This document shows positions 1 through 10,840 of a DNA stretch of 64,000 nt, in pieces (positions within the stretch are counted from its first letter, which is position 1; each line of letters starts with the position of its first letter). Below the pieces are notes generated by a model. The model was not told the DNA's origin. It worked only from the letters and a program-made list of their open reading frames with translations, and searched no databases. The position numbers were made by a program, and so were the translations under genes. The stretch comes from Ichthyophis bannanicus (Eukaryota > Chordata > Amphibia > Gymnophiona > Ichthyophiidae): contig CM066051.1 of the NCBI GenBank assembly GCA_033557465.1, forward strand, positions 106,121,026 through 106,185,025, written 5' to 3'.

Positions 1-75
1 ACCAAAGTCATTTCGGTCACCAAAGTTGGCCTGGTCCCTTTCTCGAAGCAGCTCCATCACCATGTCACAGGCTTG
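1..75 (-). CDS. KHSRP: KHSRP coding exon 10 (partial, runs off left edge)
   Basis: The acceptor TTTCAG precedes 75. The 25 codons in the window encode the last KH2 helix, followed by [15 protein letters not shown], the KH2-KH3 linker. The exon continues beyond position 1. Confidence 0.92.
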
Positions 76-3000
76 CTGAAAACAGAGTCATTGGGAAAAG
101 CACTAGAGATGCTTGAAAGCAGCATCTGTTAGCTGCAAGTTCCCCAGCCCGTGTACTTATGGCTGGAAAACTTGACTTCACCACTGGAAACTCATGCCTC
201 AAGTCTTACTCACAAATATGAGCGGGGGAGGAGGGAGGGGGGGAGATGTGCTATCCTTAATATCACCTGTTAAAGGAGAATGGGGGCAATCTCACACATC
301 AACTTTGACTGATTCCTTGAGCTGTGCCTTTGCCCATACTCTCAGAAGATACCCTTGGACGTGTTCTCCAACTCTCACCTGCACTTTGTATGGCTCCCCA
401 ATTATTCGAAGTGGCTTATCAACATTTGCACCTTGTGAACCATCCTGGATCAAAATCATCTTCACTCCGGCTCGTTCCTGCAAGACATGGAAAAGCAGCA
501 TAGAAGTGTGTCGGGAGAAAGTAACTTCACCATTCTTTACCCAATGTGCTTGGTCCCTCCCTCTTACCTGCAGTTGCTTGATGGTCTCTCCCCCTTTCCC
601 AATGATCAGCCCCGCCTTGCCTGCAGGAATCATGATTTCCTGCAAGCTGCCATTCTGCCCATTAGTGTCGTGGCCAGGGCGCTCTCCACGGCCTCTTGAC
701 ACAATTTCATCCAGTATCATTTTCGCCTTCCTACAACAGAAAATGGCATGGTACTAAACGCCATATATAAAAACGCAGCTTATTAGTACAAATGTTAGCA
801 AGCATATGACCCCTGGCCAGAAGAGTAACCCATAAGCACTTTGGACAATTTCCAGCAGGTCACTCACAAAGTGCATGTACGTTTTTGTAAAAAAATTACA
901 TTGTTTCCCTTTGAAATCTCTGAAAATTACTGGTGCAATAGACACATATACAAAAAGGGGGTTTTACTTTGCCTTCGTTGTGCCAGTGGCGAGGAGGGAC
1001 ACCAAATACACAAATCTTTGCAGACCGTATCTCTGTAAAACGCCTTTTTCTGCCAGCTTGAAGCCCTTGAATATCTTTAGCAAGGCAGAAGAGCGTAATT
1101 TTCAAAACAGAACAGTTTATGTGGGTAGAGGAATTGTAAAACCATCCTCTAGATACATGTCTGCAAATTCCACTTTTCATTACTTTTTCCATTTACCACT
1201 TGCTACAAGCGGATAGTGTTAAATAGAGAGAAATTCAAAATAAATATATTTAAGGAATTGTTTTGTTACCTCACTGCATAGTCATTTCCTAGTTTCCACT
1301 GGGATGTTGCTTAACTGGACCCTTTTGTTGCCCCAGCAATCCAGCCCTGACTGTAAAAAAGAGCAGAAACCCCAGGGTGTCCATGCTCATGTGTGACTTA
1401 CTGCACAGAGTCCGGTGCCCCCGTCAATGAAACTGTTCTCTCCGGCATCCCGCCACTGTCTGCAGGAGATAGAGGAGAGTCATGAAGAGCCAGAAGTACC
1501 CACTAACTGGCAAAAACTGCTGCAGGCTGCCTATCAACACGGCATCCTGGACCATGAGGGGAAGGCTGCTGCTTCCCCCTCCAAGAGCCTGAGGAATAGA
1601 GAGCTGCAGCTTTCAGACCGTTCCAAGTCGCTTCTTCACAGCGGGGACTTCATGTTACTGCCTAGTGGAGAGAGATCCACCCAAAGTCTTGAACCCTACT
1701 GTATCTTCTGACACTAACCATAGTAGAGAGAGATGGAGAAGAGTGGCTGGTTATGGGAGTACCTGGAGTAAGTGTTTAGGCGCCTGTGGTGTTCTCCCAC
1801 CCCCCCACCCTTTAGAGGGGCCCAAAGTATCATCCGTACCTGGTGAGATCTGTACTTTGCAGCCTGAATCCTGCTGTATTTTGCTGATCTGTTCACCACC
1901 TCTGCCTATAACTGGAAAGAGAAGACAAGGAGACTTGCTGAGGAATACCAGCCCAGTAAATAGAGAGCAGACATCTCAGAATAACTTTCTTGTGAAACAC
2001 AAAGGAAATACGATTCCATCACCTGTTTTCTCATTTTTCACAAAGAAAACATCAAAAGTGTTAAGAGTCTAGCCTTCTGATCCCCAATATGACAAGCAGT
2101 AGAGAGCGCCACAGCTGAACTCATTGCAAACAGCAATAATGCACCCTCACAGCACAGCAGAGGGGCCAGTCCTCCAGTCAAGTGCTTCACTGCACGCTGC
2201 AAGTATTTCCCCTCGCAAAGTCCACCTGGAAAGTACCCTCAGCTACTGCTGTTTCAGTTAAACAACTTATAAAAAGATAAGCATCCATAAAATGTCCAAC
2301 AGTGATGTGATCCCCTCAGTTCCTGGACAGAAAAGCACCTTCTTGCCCCTCCCAGCCGCTCGGCACAAACATCACGCTGCATGATTCTGGCCTAGCAAAG
2401 AGGGAAGAGAGCTATTCAGAAGGTTCTCAGTACTCACTCAGCCCCACCATTGCATCTGGCACTCGATATTCCTCAGTCACCGAAGACCTGCCAGACAAAA
2501 AGGTCAAATGTCAACATGATCCAGGACAGCAGCGAATAGAAAGCTGCCCGAATGGTATAAGCAGAGACTACTTGTGTTACCTGGGTGTATGAATAGGTCC
2601 CATCTGAGGCACCATAGCTGCAAAATTATAAGAAAAAAAAATGATCAGTATGAGTTTTGAAGAGAAAAATAAAATCCCTAGCAAGGTAGAAAAACAATAC
2701 AAATAGGAGTGAGAGACGAGGTAAGAGATTCCAACTCCTGAAAAGAAGCAAAGCTATCACTAAAAGGAAGCTCTAGAACAGCGATGGCGAACCTATGGCA
2801 CGCGTGCCAGCTGTGGCACGCGAAGGCCTTGCAGCTGGCATGCGGGAAGGTCCGCAATCGAAAAATAAAAAAAAACCCTGTCTGCTGCCGCTGTCGGGGC
2901 CTCCGCGGCAGAATCGAGCGTGCCGCGGGGCCCCCCTGTACCCGGCAGATCCTGCCCTCCCCGTAGCAGCTCTCTCTTTGGAGCTACAGTCAGACGCGCC

Positions 3001-6000
3001 GGCTTGCAGAGCGCGAAGGGAAGAGTTTCCCTTTCGCGACTCCGTTAAGCCCGCGGGGCTGATGGGAACTTCCCATCAGCCCCCGCGGGCTTAACAGAGC
3101 AGCGAGGGAACTCTTCCCTCGCGCTCTGCAAGCCGGCGCGTCTGACTGCAGCTCCAAAGAGAGAGCTGCTACGGGGAGGGCAGGATCTGCCGGGTACAGG
3201 GGGGCCCCGCGGCACGCTCGATTCTGCCGCGGCGGCCCCAGACAGGTTTTCTTTTTTTTTTTAATTTTCCCTGGGCTGGCCTGGGCTGGGGGGGGTAGGG
3301 GTTAGGAGTGGTGATGGGCTGGGCTGGGGGTTAGGAGTGGTGATGGGCTGGAGGGGGGGTTAGGAGTGGTGATGGGCTGGGCTGGGGGGGTTAGGAGTGG
3401 TGATGGGCTGGGCTGGGCTGGGGGGGTTAGGAGTGGTGATGGGCTGGGCTGGGGGTTAGGAGTGGTGATGGGCTGGGCTGGGGGGGGTTAGGAGTAGTGA
3501 TGGGCTGGGCTGGGGGGTGTTAGGAGTAGTGATGGGCTGTGGGGGGGGTTTTATGAGTGGTGATGGGCACTGGGCTGGGGGGTTAGGAGTGGTGATGGGC
3601 ACTGGGCTGGGGGGGTTAGGAGTGGTGATGGACACTGGGCTGGCTGGGGGGGGTTAGGAGTGGTGATGGGCACTGGGCTGGCTGGGGGGTTAGGAGTGGT
3701 GATGGGCACTGGGCTGGGGGGGTTAGGAGTGGTGATAGGCGCTGGGGGGGCTTAAACTAAAAATTGAGTGATGGGGGATTAGGACTGGGAGTGGGCTGAT
3801 GGGGAGGTTAGGACTGGAAATGGGCTGGTGGGATTAGGACTGGGAGTGGGCTATGGGGGGCTAGGACTGGTAATGGGTTGGGGGGGTTGCTAGGACTGGA
3901 AATGGGCTGAGTGAAAGGGGGCTTGAACTGCAAATAGCTGTTGGGGATGGGGCTTGGAATGGAAATGGGCTGAGGGGAAGTGGGGGGCTTGAACTGCAAA
4001 TAGCTGATGGGGACGGGGCTTGGAATGGAAATGGGCTGAGGGGAAGTGGGGGGCTTGAAGAAGGGAATGGATGCTGGGTGAGACTGGAACTAGAAGGGAG
4101 CTGATGTTGGGGGAGGATTAGAATGGGATGGGGCTGGGAGAGTAAAATGGAGAGGGGAAAAATATTTTGTGTAGGAGGGATGAAAAATCTACAATTGGCC
4201 AGGTATTGGGAGAGTAATTGGGGATTGAGGATGGAGGGGTAAAATTTGTGTGGATGAAATAGGAATGAGGAAAGAGCAAAAGGAGAAAGATTAGTATGTT
4301 AAAGCAGATGTAGAGAGAGAGAGAATGGAAAAAAAAACTAGAAGAGAGAAGAAAGGACAAATGGACAGCAGACGATGGAGAGTTAGCAGAAAACATGAAG
4401 AAACCAGAAGAAAATGGCTGGACCAATTGCAACTGAAAAAAAATGCACAAAAGGTAGAAAGATATCTCTTTATTTTGAATTTATTAACTGGAATGTCAGC
4501 TCTGGGAAATGTGCATCATTAACATCTGCGCTTTGTTTGGTACAAGAGGAAATTCCTATTTGACGTTGCCACTTGTTCTCTTTCCCCAGTATTCACTGAA
4601 ATGTATTGGTTTAATATTTGCAGTGTTGCCTTTTGATAGGTAGGGTATGGTGCTTTGTGAGTCCTGGTAATGCTGTCAGGATACGGCGGGTTTGCTATGG
4701 GTTCTAAATGGGCAGCGTTTGTAGTAGTTCCTAATGTGCCTGGCGGTTGGCACTGGATTATAGTAATGTAGAAATCTTTTAGTCTTTCTTTATCCATACA
4801 CTCATTAAGAGACATGTTTACTAAAAGTTAGTGTATGGTAACATTATGCAAATATTTATGCAAATAAGACCACTTATGCAAATGACGTGCTGGCACTTTG
4901 AGGAAATTCTTTGGTTTTGTGCGGCAGTTTGGGCACTCGGGCTCAAAAAGGTTAGCCATCACTGCTCTAGAACAAGGGATTATGAAAGCAGGCTCCCAGG
5001 GGACAGGCTGAGGAGCAACGACAAAGTACTTCTCTCACGTAAAGGGTAGAGGATGTATGCAATGTCTTCTTGAGATGGAAGGTAGAGGTTAAGTAGGCTC
5101 AAGATAGCTCAGAGGATCCAGAGTTGCTAAAATTTGAAGACAGCATGACACCAGAATTGGGGCTGCCAGCACAAATGGCAAAGTGGTTAATATTAAATAT
5201 TAGAAGTCCAAGTGAAAACGAGAAAGCCATGTGGCCAGGTTTCTCAGGCAGAATGCGATACAGGTATTAGCAGCTGTGTCTTTCTGGTAGACTACACAAG
5301 GGACCTAGGGAAGTCAGATATTGAGGCAACAGTCACACGAGCAGCGCTGGCTACTGAGAGGTTTGTGCTCGGACATGGGGAGGGAACTAAGTGGGGATCT
5401 CGCATGCTCATCTATCCAAGCTACTGGGTACTATGAAGAAAGGAAAAAAATGCTGTCCTGAATAAAAGTGAGTGGTCATACCCCGTGGCTAGCAGCTTGG
5501 ACGAACCCTTAACCGGCCTGAAGGGCCAGTTCGCCCTTATTTGCAGATATCAGATCCCATTATGGTTAACAGTAAGTGACTTATAACGAGTCAATGGCAG
5601 TAATGCCCCACGTCTCCTAAGCTGAAGGAGAGGTCCTTTCACACCATTACTACCTACACCCAAGGGACTGTCTCTAAAAGTAAGAGCAATAGTTCAGACA
5701 TTACATGCCAACTCATCTGCCCAATACATTATGTACAGTAAGCATGAAAGACTACTCACGGTCGCTCTGGGAAGCCAGTTTTTTGCTTTCTGGCTGGTCT
5801 GTAGGAAAGAAACAAGGGCGAGATTAAGTGCTATGCTTGGCCCTAAAGAATCTCAGTAGTAACCACCACTATACCCATGAAGAGAATATGCAGTGCTGAT
5901 ACAGAAGAAGTAGTCACGATTTTGTGACATTGATTAAACAGCCCAAGCTCTGCAGCCACCCTCAAAATATCTAACCTCTCCCCCCAAGCAGCCCTTGGAC

Positions 6001-9000
6001 ACCCAGTACCTCCATCTTCCAGCTGTCGCTTCTGGCCCCCAAAGTTGAACTCCTGTGTGTTGTTGTTCACTGGTGGGGCAGCATCACCCCCAATTTTAGC
6101 GGCTATCTGGAAATCAAACACACATCATCAGTCCCCCCTCTTCTCCCTGGGATGCCTCACATTTCTGAGCCTCAAATAAGCTCCAGGGCTGTTGTACTTG
6201 CTAAACCACATGACGATATGGTCCTTAGGGATGACCGTATAGCAGTTCCTGGAAGTTCAGTCAGCCTATGGTGGGGATTAAGGGTTAGTAGCAAACTCCA
6301 TCATCTGCTGAAAGCAAACAGCACCAGATGCCCAAAGCAACACCTGCTTAAGAAAGTGAAGGGACAATTCCTGCCAGCCTCTGCTCAGTCTACTGAATAT
6401 CCCCTTACTCCATCAGAAAGTCCAAGCTGCATCCTACCACATAAGGAATAAAAAGATCAAAGGAACCCAATATCAGATTCTGAAGATCGGGCCCTTGGTA
6501 ACACAGTCACATTAACATATTCAGTAGTCTTGCAGGGTGTCACTTTTATATAAATACTGGTAGGTTCCTGTTAAGTTCTGGCTCTGCGCTACCACCATTA
6601 ATCCATTTACATAGTGCTATAAGACTTAGACAGCACTACTGAAACTGTAATCTCTGCAGAGCAGGTTGTGTGTCAAATCTAGTCAAGCCAGACATACAAG
6701 ACAAAGAGCCTCTAGATTTAATGAAAAAAAATAATCAGTAAGGCCAAGCCAACAAAGCACCAAAGCCAGCAACAGAGATTATGGAGTTCCACGTTCTTGG
6801 TAGTACATACATCTGAGCTTCAACTGCCATTTAATCCAATAAATCCTCAACCATCAAATTCCAAACAGACAATGTGCTCAAAGATAATACCATGATGCTT
6901 CCCACCTGCCCCATCCCCATCAGCACCTCAAGAGCATCCAATACCACCAATTGCTCTCCCATTTTCATGAGTGCCTCAAGAGCATCCAATCCTGCCCCTA
7001 ATCCCACCGGCACCTCAAGAGTGTCCAACACCACCAACTACTCTCCCAATGGTTTATTAAAACTTGTTATACTGCCTGAGAGAGACAAAGCAGTTTACAA
7101 TTTTAAATTAAAAGATAAGGAAAAGAACTTTAATGGTAAAAAGAAAACTAGTGTAATTGATATAAAAGGGCAAACTACATAGAAACATGACAGCAGAAAG
7201 ACCACATGGCCTATGTTTCTAATACAAATCCCTCCGGCCCCCCATGAGCATCCAATGCCACCAACTGCTCCTCCAATCCCCTCCAGGGCACCCAACACCA
7301 CCAACTGCTCTCCCAATCCCACCGGCACCTCCACAGCGCCCATCAGCACCAACTGCTGCCCCAACACCACCACTCCCCCCCCACAGCACCCAATACCACC
7401 CACTGCTCCTCCAAGCCCACCGGCCCCTACACAGCGCCCACAACCATTTTTTATTTAATCATTTTTCTATACTGCTTTGTCCTTCACTCAGAGCAGTTTA
7501 CATTATAACTCAAACATTATACATAGAACAGTTGAACAGTAACCAATACTGTACAAAGAACAATTGAACATTATGCAGGGGAAAAGGTAGCATGAAAAAC
7601 TATGTACAGAGTCACGAGGGTATGACATAACTACATACAATTTATTGCATCATATTTAATACCCCAACCCCAAAAGCCCCTCCATGGCACCCACCACCAC
7701 CGTTTCCCCAATCCCACCGGCCCTTCCACGGCGCACACCACCACCAACTACACCCCCGATCCCACCGTCCCCTCCACGGCGCCAAGCACCAACTGTTCCC
7801 ACAATCCCACGGCCCCTCCCAGCTCCCACCACCTGCTGCCCCAATTCCACCGGCCCCTCCACAGCTCCCACCACAACCGACTGCTGCCCCAATTCCACCA
7901 GCCCCTCCATGGCACCCACCACCACCAACAGCTGCACCAACACTACCGGCCCCTCCACAGCACCCACCAACATTTTTTATTTCTTTAATCATTTTTCTAT
8001 ACCGCTTTGTCCTTCACTCAGAGCAGCTTACTTTATAACTCGAACATTATACATAGAACAGTTGAACAGTAACCAACACTGTACAACGAACAACTGAACA
8101 TTATACAGGAGAAAAAGGTAGCGGGAAAAACTACGTACAGAGTCGTGAGGGTATAACATAACTACATACAATTTATTGCATCATATTTAATGCCCCAATC
8201 CCACAGCCCCTCCATGGCGCCGACCACCACCAACTGTTGCCCCAATCCCACGGCCCCCAACTGCTGCCCCAATTCCACAGTCCCTCCACCTCCAACTACT
8301 GCCCCAATCCCACCGGCCCCTCCCAGCTTCCATCACTACCAACTGCTGCCCCAAACCCACTGGCCCCTCCAGGGCGCCCACCACCACCAACTACTGCTCC
8401 AAACCCACTGGCCCCTGCACGGCTCCCACCACCAACAACTGTTCCCTCAATTCCACCACCACCAACTGTTCCCCTAATCCCACCGGCCCCTCCATGGTAC
8501 CCACCACCACCAACTGTACCCCCAATCCCACCGGCCCCTCCACGGTGCCCACCACCACCAACTGTTCCCCCAATCCCACGGCCCCTCCCAGCTCCCACCA
8601 CCTGCTGCCCCAATCCCACCGGCCCCTCCACCGCTCCCACCACCACCAACTGCTGCCCCAATCCCACCGGCCCCCTCCAGGGCACCCACCACCACCAAAT
8701 GCTGCTCCAAACCCACTGGCCCCTGCACAGCTCCCACCACCACCAACTGTTCCCTCAATTCCACCACCACCAACTGCTCCCCTAATCCCACCGGCCCCTC
8801 CACGCTGCCCACCACCACCAACTGTACCCCCAATCCTACCGGCCCCTCCACCGCTCCCACCACCGCTCCCACCACCACCAACTGCTGCCCCAATCCCACC
8901 GGTCCCTCCACCGCTCCCACCACCACCAACTGCTGCCCCAATCCCACCGGCACCTCCACCGCTCCCACCATCAACTGTTGCCCCAGTCCCACCGGCCCCT

Positions 9001-10281
9001 CCACCTCTCCCACCACCACCAACTGCTGCTCCAAACCCACTGGCCCCTGCACAGCTCCCACCACCACCAACTGTTCCCTCAATTCCACCACCACCAACTG
9101 CTCCCCTAATCCCACCGGCCCCTCCACGCTGCCCACCACCACCAACTGTACCCCCAATCCTACCGGCCCCTCCACCACCAACTGCTGCCCCAATCCCACC
9201 GGTCCCTCCACCGCTCCCACCACCACCAACTGCTGCCCCAATCCCACCGGCCCCTCCACCGCTCCCACCACCACCACCAACTGCCGCACCAATCCCACCT
9301 GCACCTCCACCGCTCCCACCACCAACTGTTCCCCCAATCCTACCGGCCCCTCCACCGCTCCCACCACCACCAACTGCTGCCCCAATCCCACCGGTCCCTC
9401 CACCGCTCCCACCACTACCAACTGCTGCCCCAATCCCACCGGTCCCTCCACCGCTCCCACCACTACCAACTGCTGCCCCAATCCCACCGGCCCCTCCACC
9501 GCTCCCACCATCAACTGTTGCCCCAGTCCCACCGGCCCCTCCACCGCTCCCACTACCACCACCAACAACTGTACCCCCAATCCCACCGGTCCCTCCACCG
9601 CTCCCACCACTACCAACTGCTGCCCCAATCCCACCGGCCCCTCCACCGCTCCCACCATCAACTGTTGCCCCAGTCCCACCGGCCCCTCCACCGCTCCCAC
9701 CACCACCAACTGCTGCTCCAAACCCACTGGCCCCTGCACAGCTCCCACCACCACCAACTGCTGCCCCAATCCCACCGACCACTCCACCGCTCCCACCACC
9801 AACTGCTGCCCCAATCCCACCGGCCCCTCCACTGCTCCCACTACCACCACCAACAACTGTACCCCCAATCCCACCGGCCCCTCCACCGCTCCCCCACCAC
9901 CAACTGCTGCCCCAATCCCACCGGCTCCAACAGGGCGCCCAAGTCTCCCCCCCCTGTACTGTATTTACTATATCACAACAGGATGAAAAATAACAGCAGA
10001 CCCCCAATTCCATCTGCGCCACCCAATCCCTCTCCCGATCCTTCCATCCATCCACCTCCGACCCACATCAGCGACCCAAATCCACCACAAGTTGCTCTGT
10101 CGTCCCGCTTCCCTCAGCGGCTCTGGCACAAGAGCCTCTGCGCGCCGCGGCCTCGCTTCCTCCTCACCTGCCGGGCCCGCTGCACGGCGTCGGCGAACGC
10201 GTCCTTCCTGCCGGCGGCTGCGGGCGGTGGGGCTCCGGCGGCGGAGGGCGGGGGCGGCGGCAACGCGCTATACTCGGACAT
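1..10281 (-). CDS. KHSRP: KHSRP, KH-type splicing regulatory protein (5' ten coding exons; 3' part outside window)
   Basis: KHSRP/KSRP/FUBP2 is a four-KH single-strand nucleic-acid-binding protein acting in splicing, AU-rich mRNA decay and microRNA maturation (family knowledge). Joined exons: 10281-10168, 6106-6010, 5798-5760, 2617-2581, 2487-2438, 1911-1840, 1459-1402, 730-568, 477-379, 75-1, together 804 nt = 268 codons with phase kept at every GT-AG junction. Residues 1-23 are Pro/Ala-rich, then comes the conserved helix [14 protein letters not shown], the IAAKIGGDA segment, [11 protein letters not shown], the KH1 loop GRGG and the KH2 loop [18 protein letters not shown] and DEIVSRGRG favour KHSRP over FUBP1 and FUBP3. 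The N-terminus lacks the long Gly/Pro tract of mammalian KHSRP. KH3 onward lies beyond the left edge. Start: the ATG at 10281 opens exon 1 in a CpG-rich promoter. Confidence 0.93.
379..477 (-). CDS. KHSRP: KHSRP coding exon 9 (KH2)
   Basis: This 99-nt phase-0 exon lies between acceptor TTGCAG and donor GTGAGA. It encodes [15 protein letters not shown] through GEPYKVQ, the strands of KH2. Confidence 0.94.
568..730 (-). CDS. KHSRP: KHSRP coding exon 8 (KH1-KH2 linker, KH2 loop)
   Basis: The acceptor TTGTAG precedes 730 and the donor CTGCAG|GTAAGA follows 568. The 163 nt encode DEIVSRGRG, a linker, and KH2 with the loop [11 protein letters not shown]. Confidence 0.94.
731..1401. other. KHSRP intron 7, nothing recognised
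   Basis: Intron between exons 7 and 8. I see no repeat family or conserved element that I can name. Confidence 0.6.
1402..1459 (-). CDS. KHSRP: KHSRP coding exon 7 (KH1 end)
   Basis: The 58 nt lie between acceptor CTGCAG and donor CA|GTAAGT. They encode [18 protein letters not shown], the last strand and helix of KH1. An unrelated plus-strand ORF covers this exon and is only its shadow. Confidence 0.9.
1840..1911 (-). CDS. KHSRP: KHSRP coding exon 6 (KH1 core)
   Basis: The 72 nt lie between acceptor TTTCCAG and donor G|GTACGG. They encode the KH1 GxxG loop IIGRGGEQI and the following helix and strand, up to QISP. Confidence 0.92.
1912..2437. other. KHSRP intron 5, nothing recognised
   Basis: Unique-looking intron sequence without a recognisable element. 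Confidence 0.6.
2438..2487 (-). CDS. KHSRP: KHSRP coding exon 5
   Basis: The 50 nt lie between acceptor TGGCAG and donor A|GTGAGT. They encode [14 protein letters not shown], the beginning of KH1, and end one base into the next Ile codon. Confidence 0.9.
2581..2617 (-). CDS. KHSRP: KHSRP coding exon 4 (37 nt)
   Basis: It has acceptor TTTTGCAG and donor AG|GTAACA. It encodes a linker containing QMGPIH, matching the QLGPIH linker of KHSRP, and its split Arg codon joins exon 5 in frame. Confidence 0.85.
2872..3250. repeat. Giant GC-rich palindrome inside the hAT element
   Basis: The left arm (about 2872-3070) and right arm (about 3071-3250) are reverse complements with only scattered mismatches. 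The centre is near GATGGGAACTTCCCATC. The arms are CpG-rich, and the RNA or single strand could fold into a hairpin of about 180 bp. Confidence 0.88.
3262..3765. repeat. G-rich minisatellite, about 32-38 bp unit
   Basis: Tandem units contain GGTTAGGAGTGGTGATGGGC followed by CTGGG-type spacers with variable G runs. It lies inside the hAT element, right of the palindrome. Confidence 0.88.
3766..4110. repeat. Degenerate G-rich tandem repeat
   Basis: It has irregular units with TTAGGACTGG, GGAAATGGGCTGA and GGGGCTTGAACTGCAAATAG, clearly duplicated around 3905-4060. It appears to be a diverged extension of the neighbouring minisatellite. Confidence 0.7.
4973..5759. other. KHSRP intron 3 remainder, nothing recognised
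   Basis: Intron sequence between the hAT target duplication and exon 3. I see no identifiable repeat or gene. Confidence 0.55.
5760..5798 (-). CDS. KHSRP: KHSRP coding exon 3 (39 nt)
   Basis: This micro-exon is bounded by acceptor TCCTACAG and donor C|GTGAGT. Joined to exon 2 it gives the family motif [11 protein letters not shown]. It is too short to stand out as an ORF, but phase and homology fix it. Confidence 0.88.
6010..6106 (-). CDS. KHSRP: KHSRP coding exon 2
   Basis: The acceptor TTTCCAG precedes 6106 and the donor G|GTACTG follows 6010. The 97 nt encode IAAKIGGDA and the [11 protein letters not shown] stretch typical of FUBP-family N-termini. It ends in phase 1. Confidence 0.92.
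6107..6889. other. KHSRP intron 1, 3' part, nothing recognised
   Basis: Unique-looking intron sequence between exon 2 and the minisatellite. Confidence 0.55.
7449..7670 (-). repeat. LINE/SINE 3'-tail fragment inside the minisatellite, copy 1
   Basis: Read on the minus strand it has the stem TAAACTGCTCTGAGTGAAGG and ACAAAGCAGTATAGAAAAAT, then an AAATAA tail: the snap-back 3' end seen in L2-type LINEs and their SINEs. It closely matches the copy at 7975-8198. Confidence 0.65.
7975..8198 (-). repeat. LINE/SINE 3'-tail fragment inside the minisatellite, copy 2
   Basis: It is nearly the same sequence as 7449-7670 and sits in the same minisatellite context on both sides. One segmental duplication of insert plus array is therefore likelier than two insertions. 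Confidence 0.65.
10168..10281 (-). CDS. KHSRP: KHSRP coding exon 1
   Basis: The ATG is at 10281-10279 and the donor CAG|GTGAGG follows 10168. The 114 nt encode 38 residues: a short Pro/Ala-rich head, then [14 protein letters not shown]. It ends in phase 0 and joins exon 2, which begins IAAKIGGDA. Confidence 0.92.
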
Positions 10282-10840
10282 GGCGGCGGCGGCTCCGAGC
10301 GGCGGGAACAAGGCCTCACCGCGCGCGCGAGGCACTCTGGGAGCCGGCAGGGCGGGGGAGGAGAGGAGCGTAACCAATCAAAACACCCATCCCTGGCTCT
10401 CCCAACGCAGCCAATCAGAGAGCCAGAGGAAGGACCGGAGGGGCGTAGGCGCACTGACTGGCGACCACTTTAGCCATTCAGAAGTCAAAGCCACTGTGAC
10501 TGACAAAGCGTTAGGCCAACAGCTTGAAGGGAAGGCGAGGGATGAAAGGTTTCACCCTATGGGGAAAGGGGAAAGTCTGACTGACTTTTTGAGTGTCCTA
10601 TCGAGATGCAGGAAAGAGTTTTTCCAACGCGCTGGGTTGGCGCCAGCGAAATAATTGACAGCTGCCAAGTGAGGCTCGGGGTTGCTGGATCCTGTAGAGG
10701 AGAGCAGAGGAAGCTTGGCCCGGCGGCGGTGGATGGAGCTCTTTTGCTCTCCCGGCTCCCTGGCCCCCAGTCCATCAGCAAGCTGCTGCAGTCCTGGTTT
10801 TGAAGTTTTCAGCCACTGCATTGTGGTAGTTGTAGTTCTT
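10282..10840 (-). promoter_or_regulatory. Putative KHSRP CpG-rich promoter
   Basis: GC- and CpG-rich sequence surrounds exon 1 (about 10110-10370). Two CCAATCA boxes lie at 10374-10380 and 10411-10417. Further upstream, 10818-10836 reads GCATTGTGGTAGTTGTAGT, close to the ZNF143/THAP11-type element in antisense. No TATA box is evident. Motif roles are inferred from known consensus sequences, and the transcription start site cannot be placed from sequence alone. Confidence 0.55.

Larger units (their letters stand above)
2779..4964. mobile_element. Non-autonomous hAT DNA transposon, 2.2 kb, intact TSD
   Basis: The ends are imperfect inverted repeats: CAGCGATGGCGAACCT at the left, and on the right the reverse complement reads CAGTGATGGCTAACCT. 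They are flanked by a perfect 8-bp duplication CTCTAGAA (2771-2778 and 4965-4972). An 8-bp TSD with CAG...CTG ends is the hAT signature. No transposase domain is visible inside. The interior holds a large palindrome (2872-3250), a G-rich minisatellite and AG/AT-rich filler. It sits in the KHSRP intron between exons 3 and 4. Confidence 0.88.
6890..9952. repeat. C-rich minisatellite in KHSRP intron 1, 48-bp unit
   Basis: From about 8200 the array is regular. The unit of about 48 bp contains CCCCAATCCCACCGGCCCCT, CCACCGCTCCCACCACCACC and AACTGCTG. The copies at 6890-7060 and 7215-7445 are more diverged (CTCAAGAGCATCCAAT, CACCACCAACTGCT). Two transposon-tail insertions interrupt it (7449-7670 and 7975-8198). 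The unit length is a multiple of three, so the array produces long Pro-rich plus-strand and Gly/Val-rich minus-strand ORFs (up to 554 codons). These are artefacts. Confidence 0.92.

Noticed and set aside
1415..1711. Plus-strand 98-codon ORF as a possible gene
   Set aside because: It overlaps KHSRP exon 7 on the opposite strand, has no recognisable homology and no supporting splice structure.
4262..4815. Small ORFs in the right half of the hAT element as transposase remnants
   Set aside because: The Lys/Arg-rich short ORF has no hAT dimerisation or catalytic motif. It is probably chance coding in A-rich DNA.
8391..10055. A 554-codon Gly-rich minus-strand ORF and other long ORFs at 8.4-10.0 kb
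   Set aside because: They are readings of the 48-bp minisatellite in several frames on both strands, with no domain and no splice context. They are not a protein.
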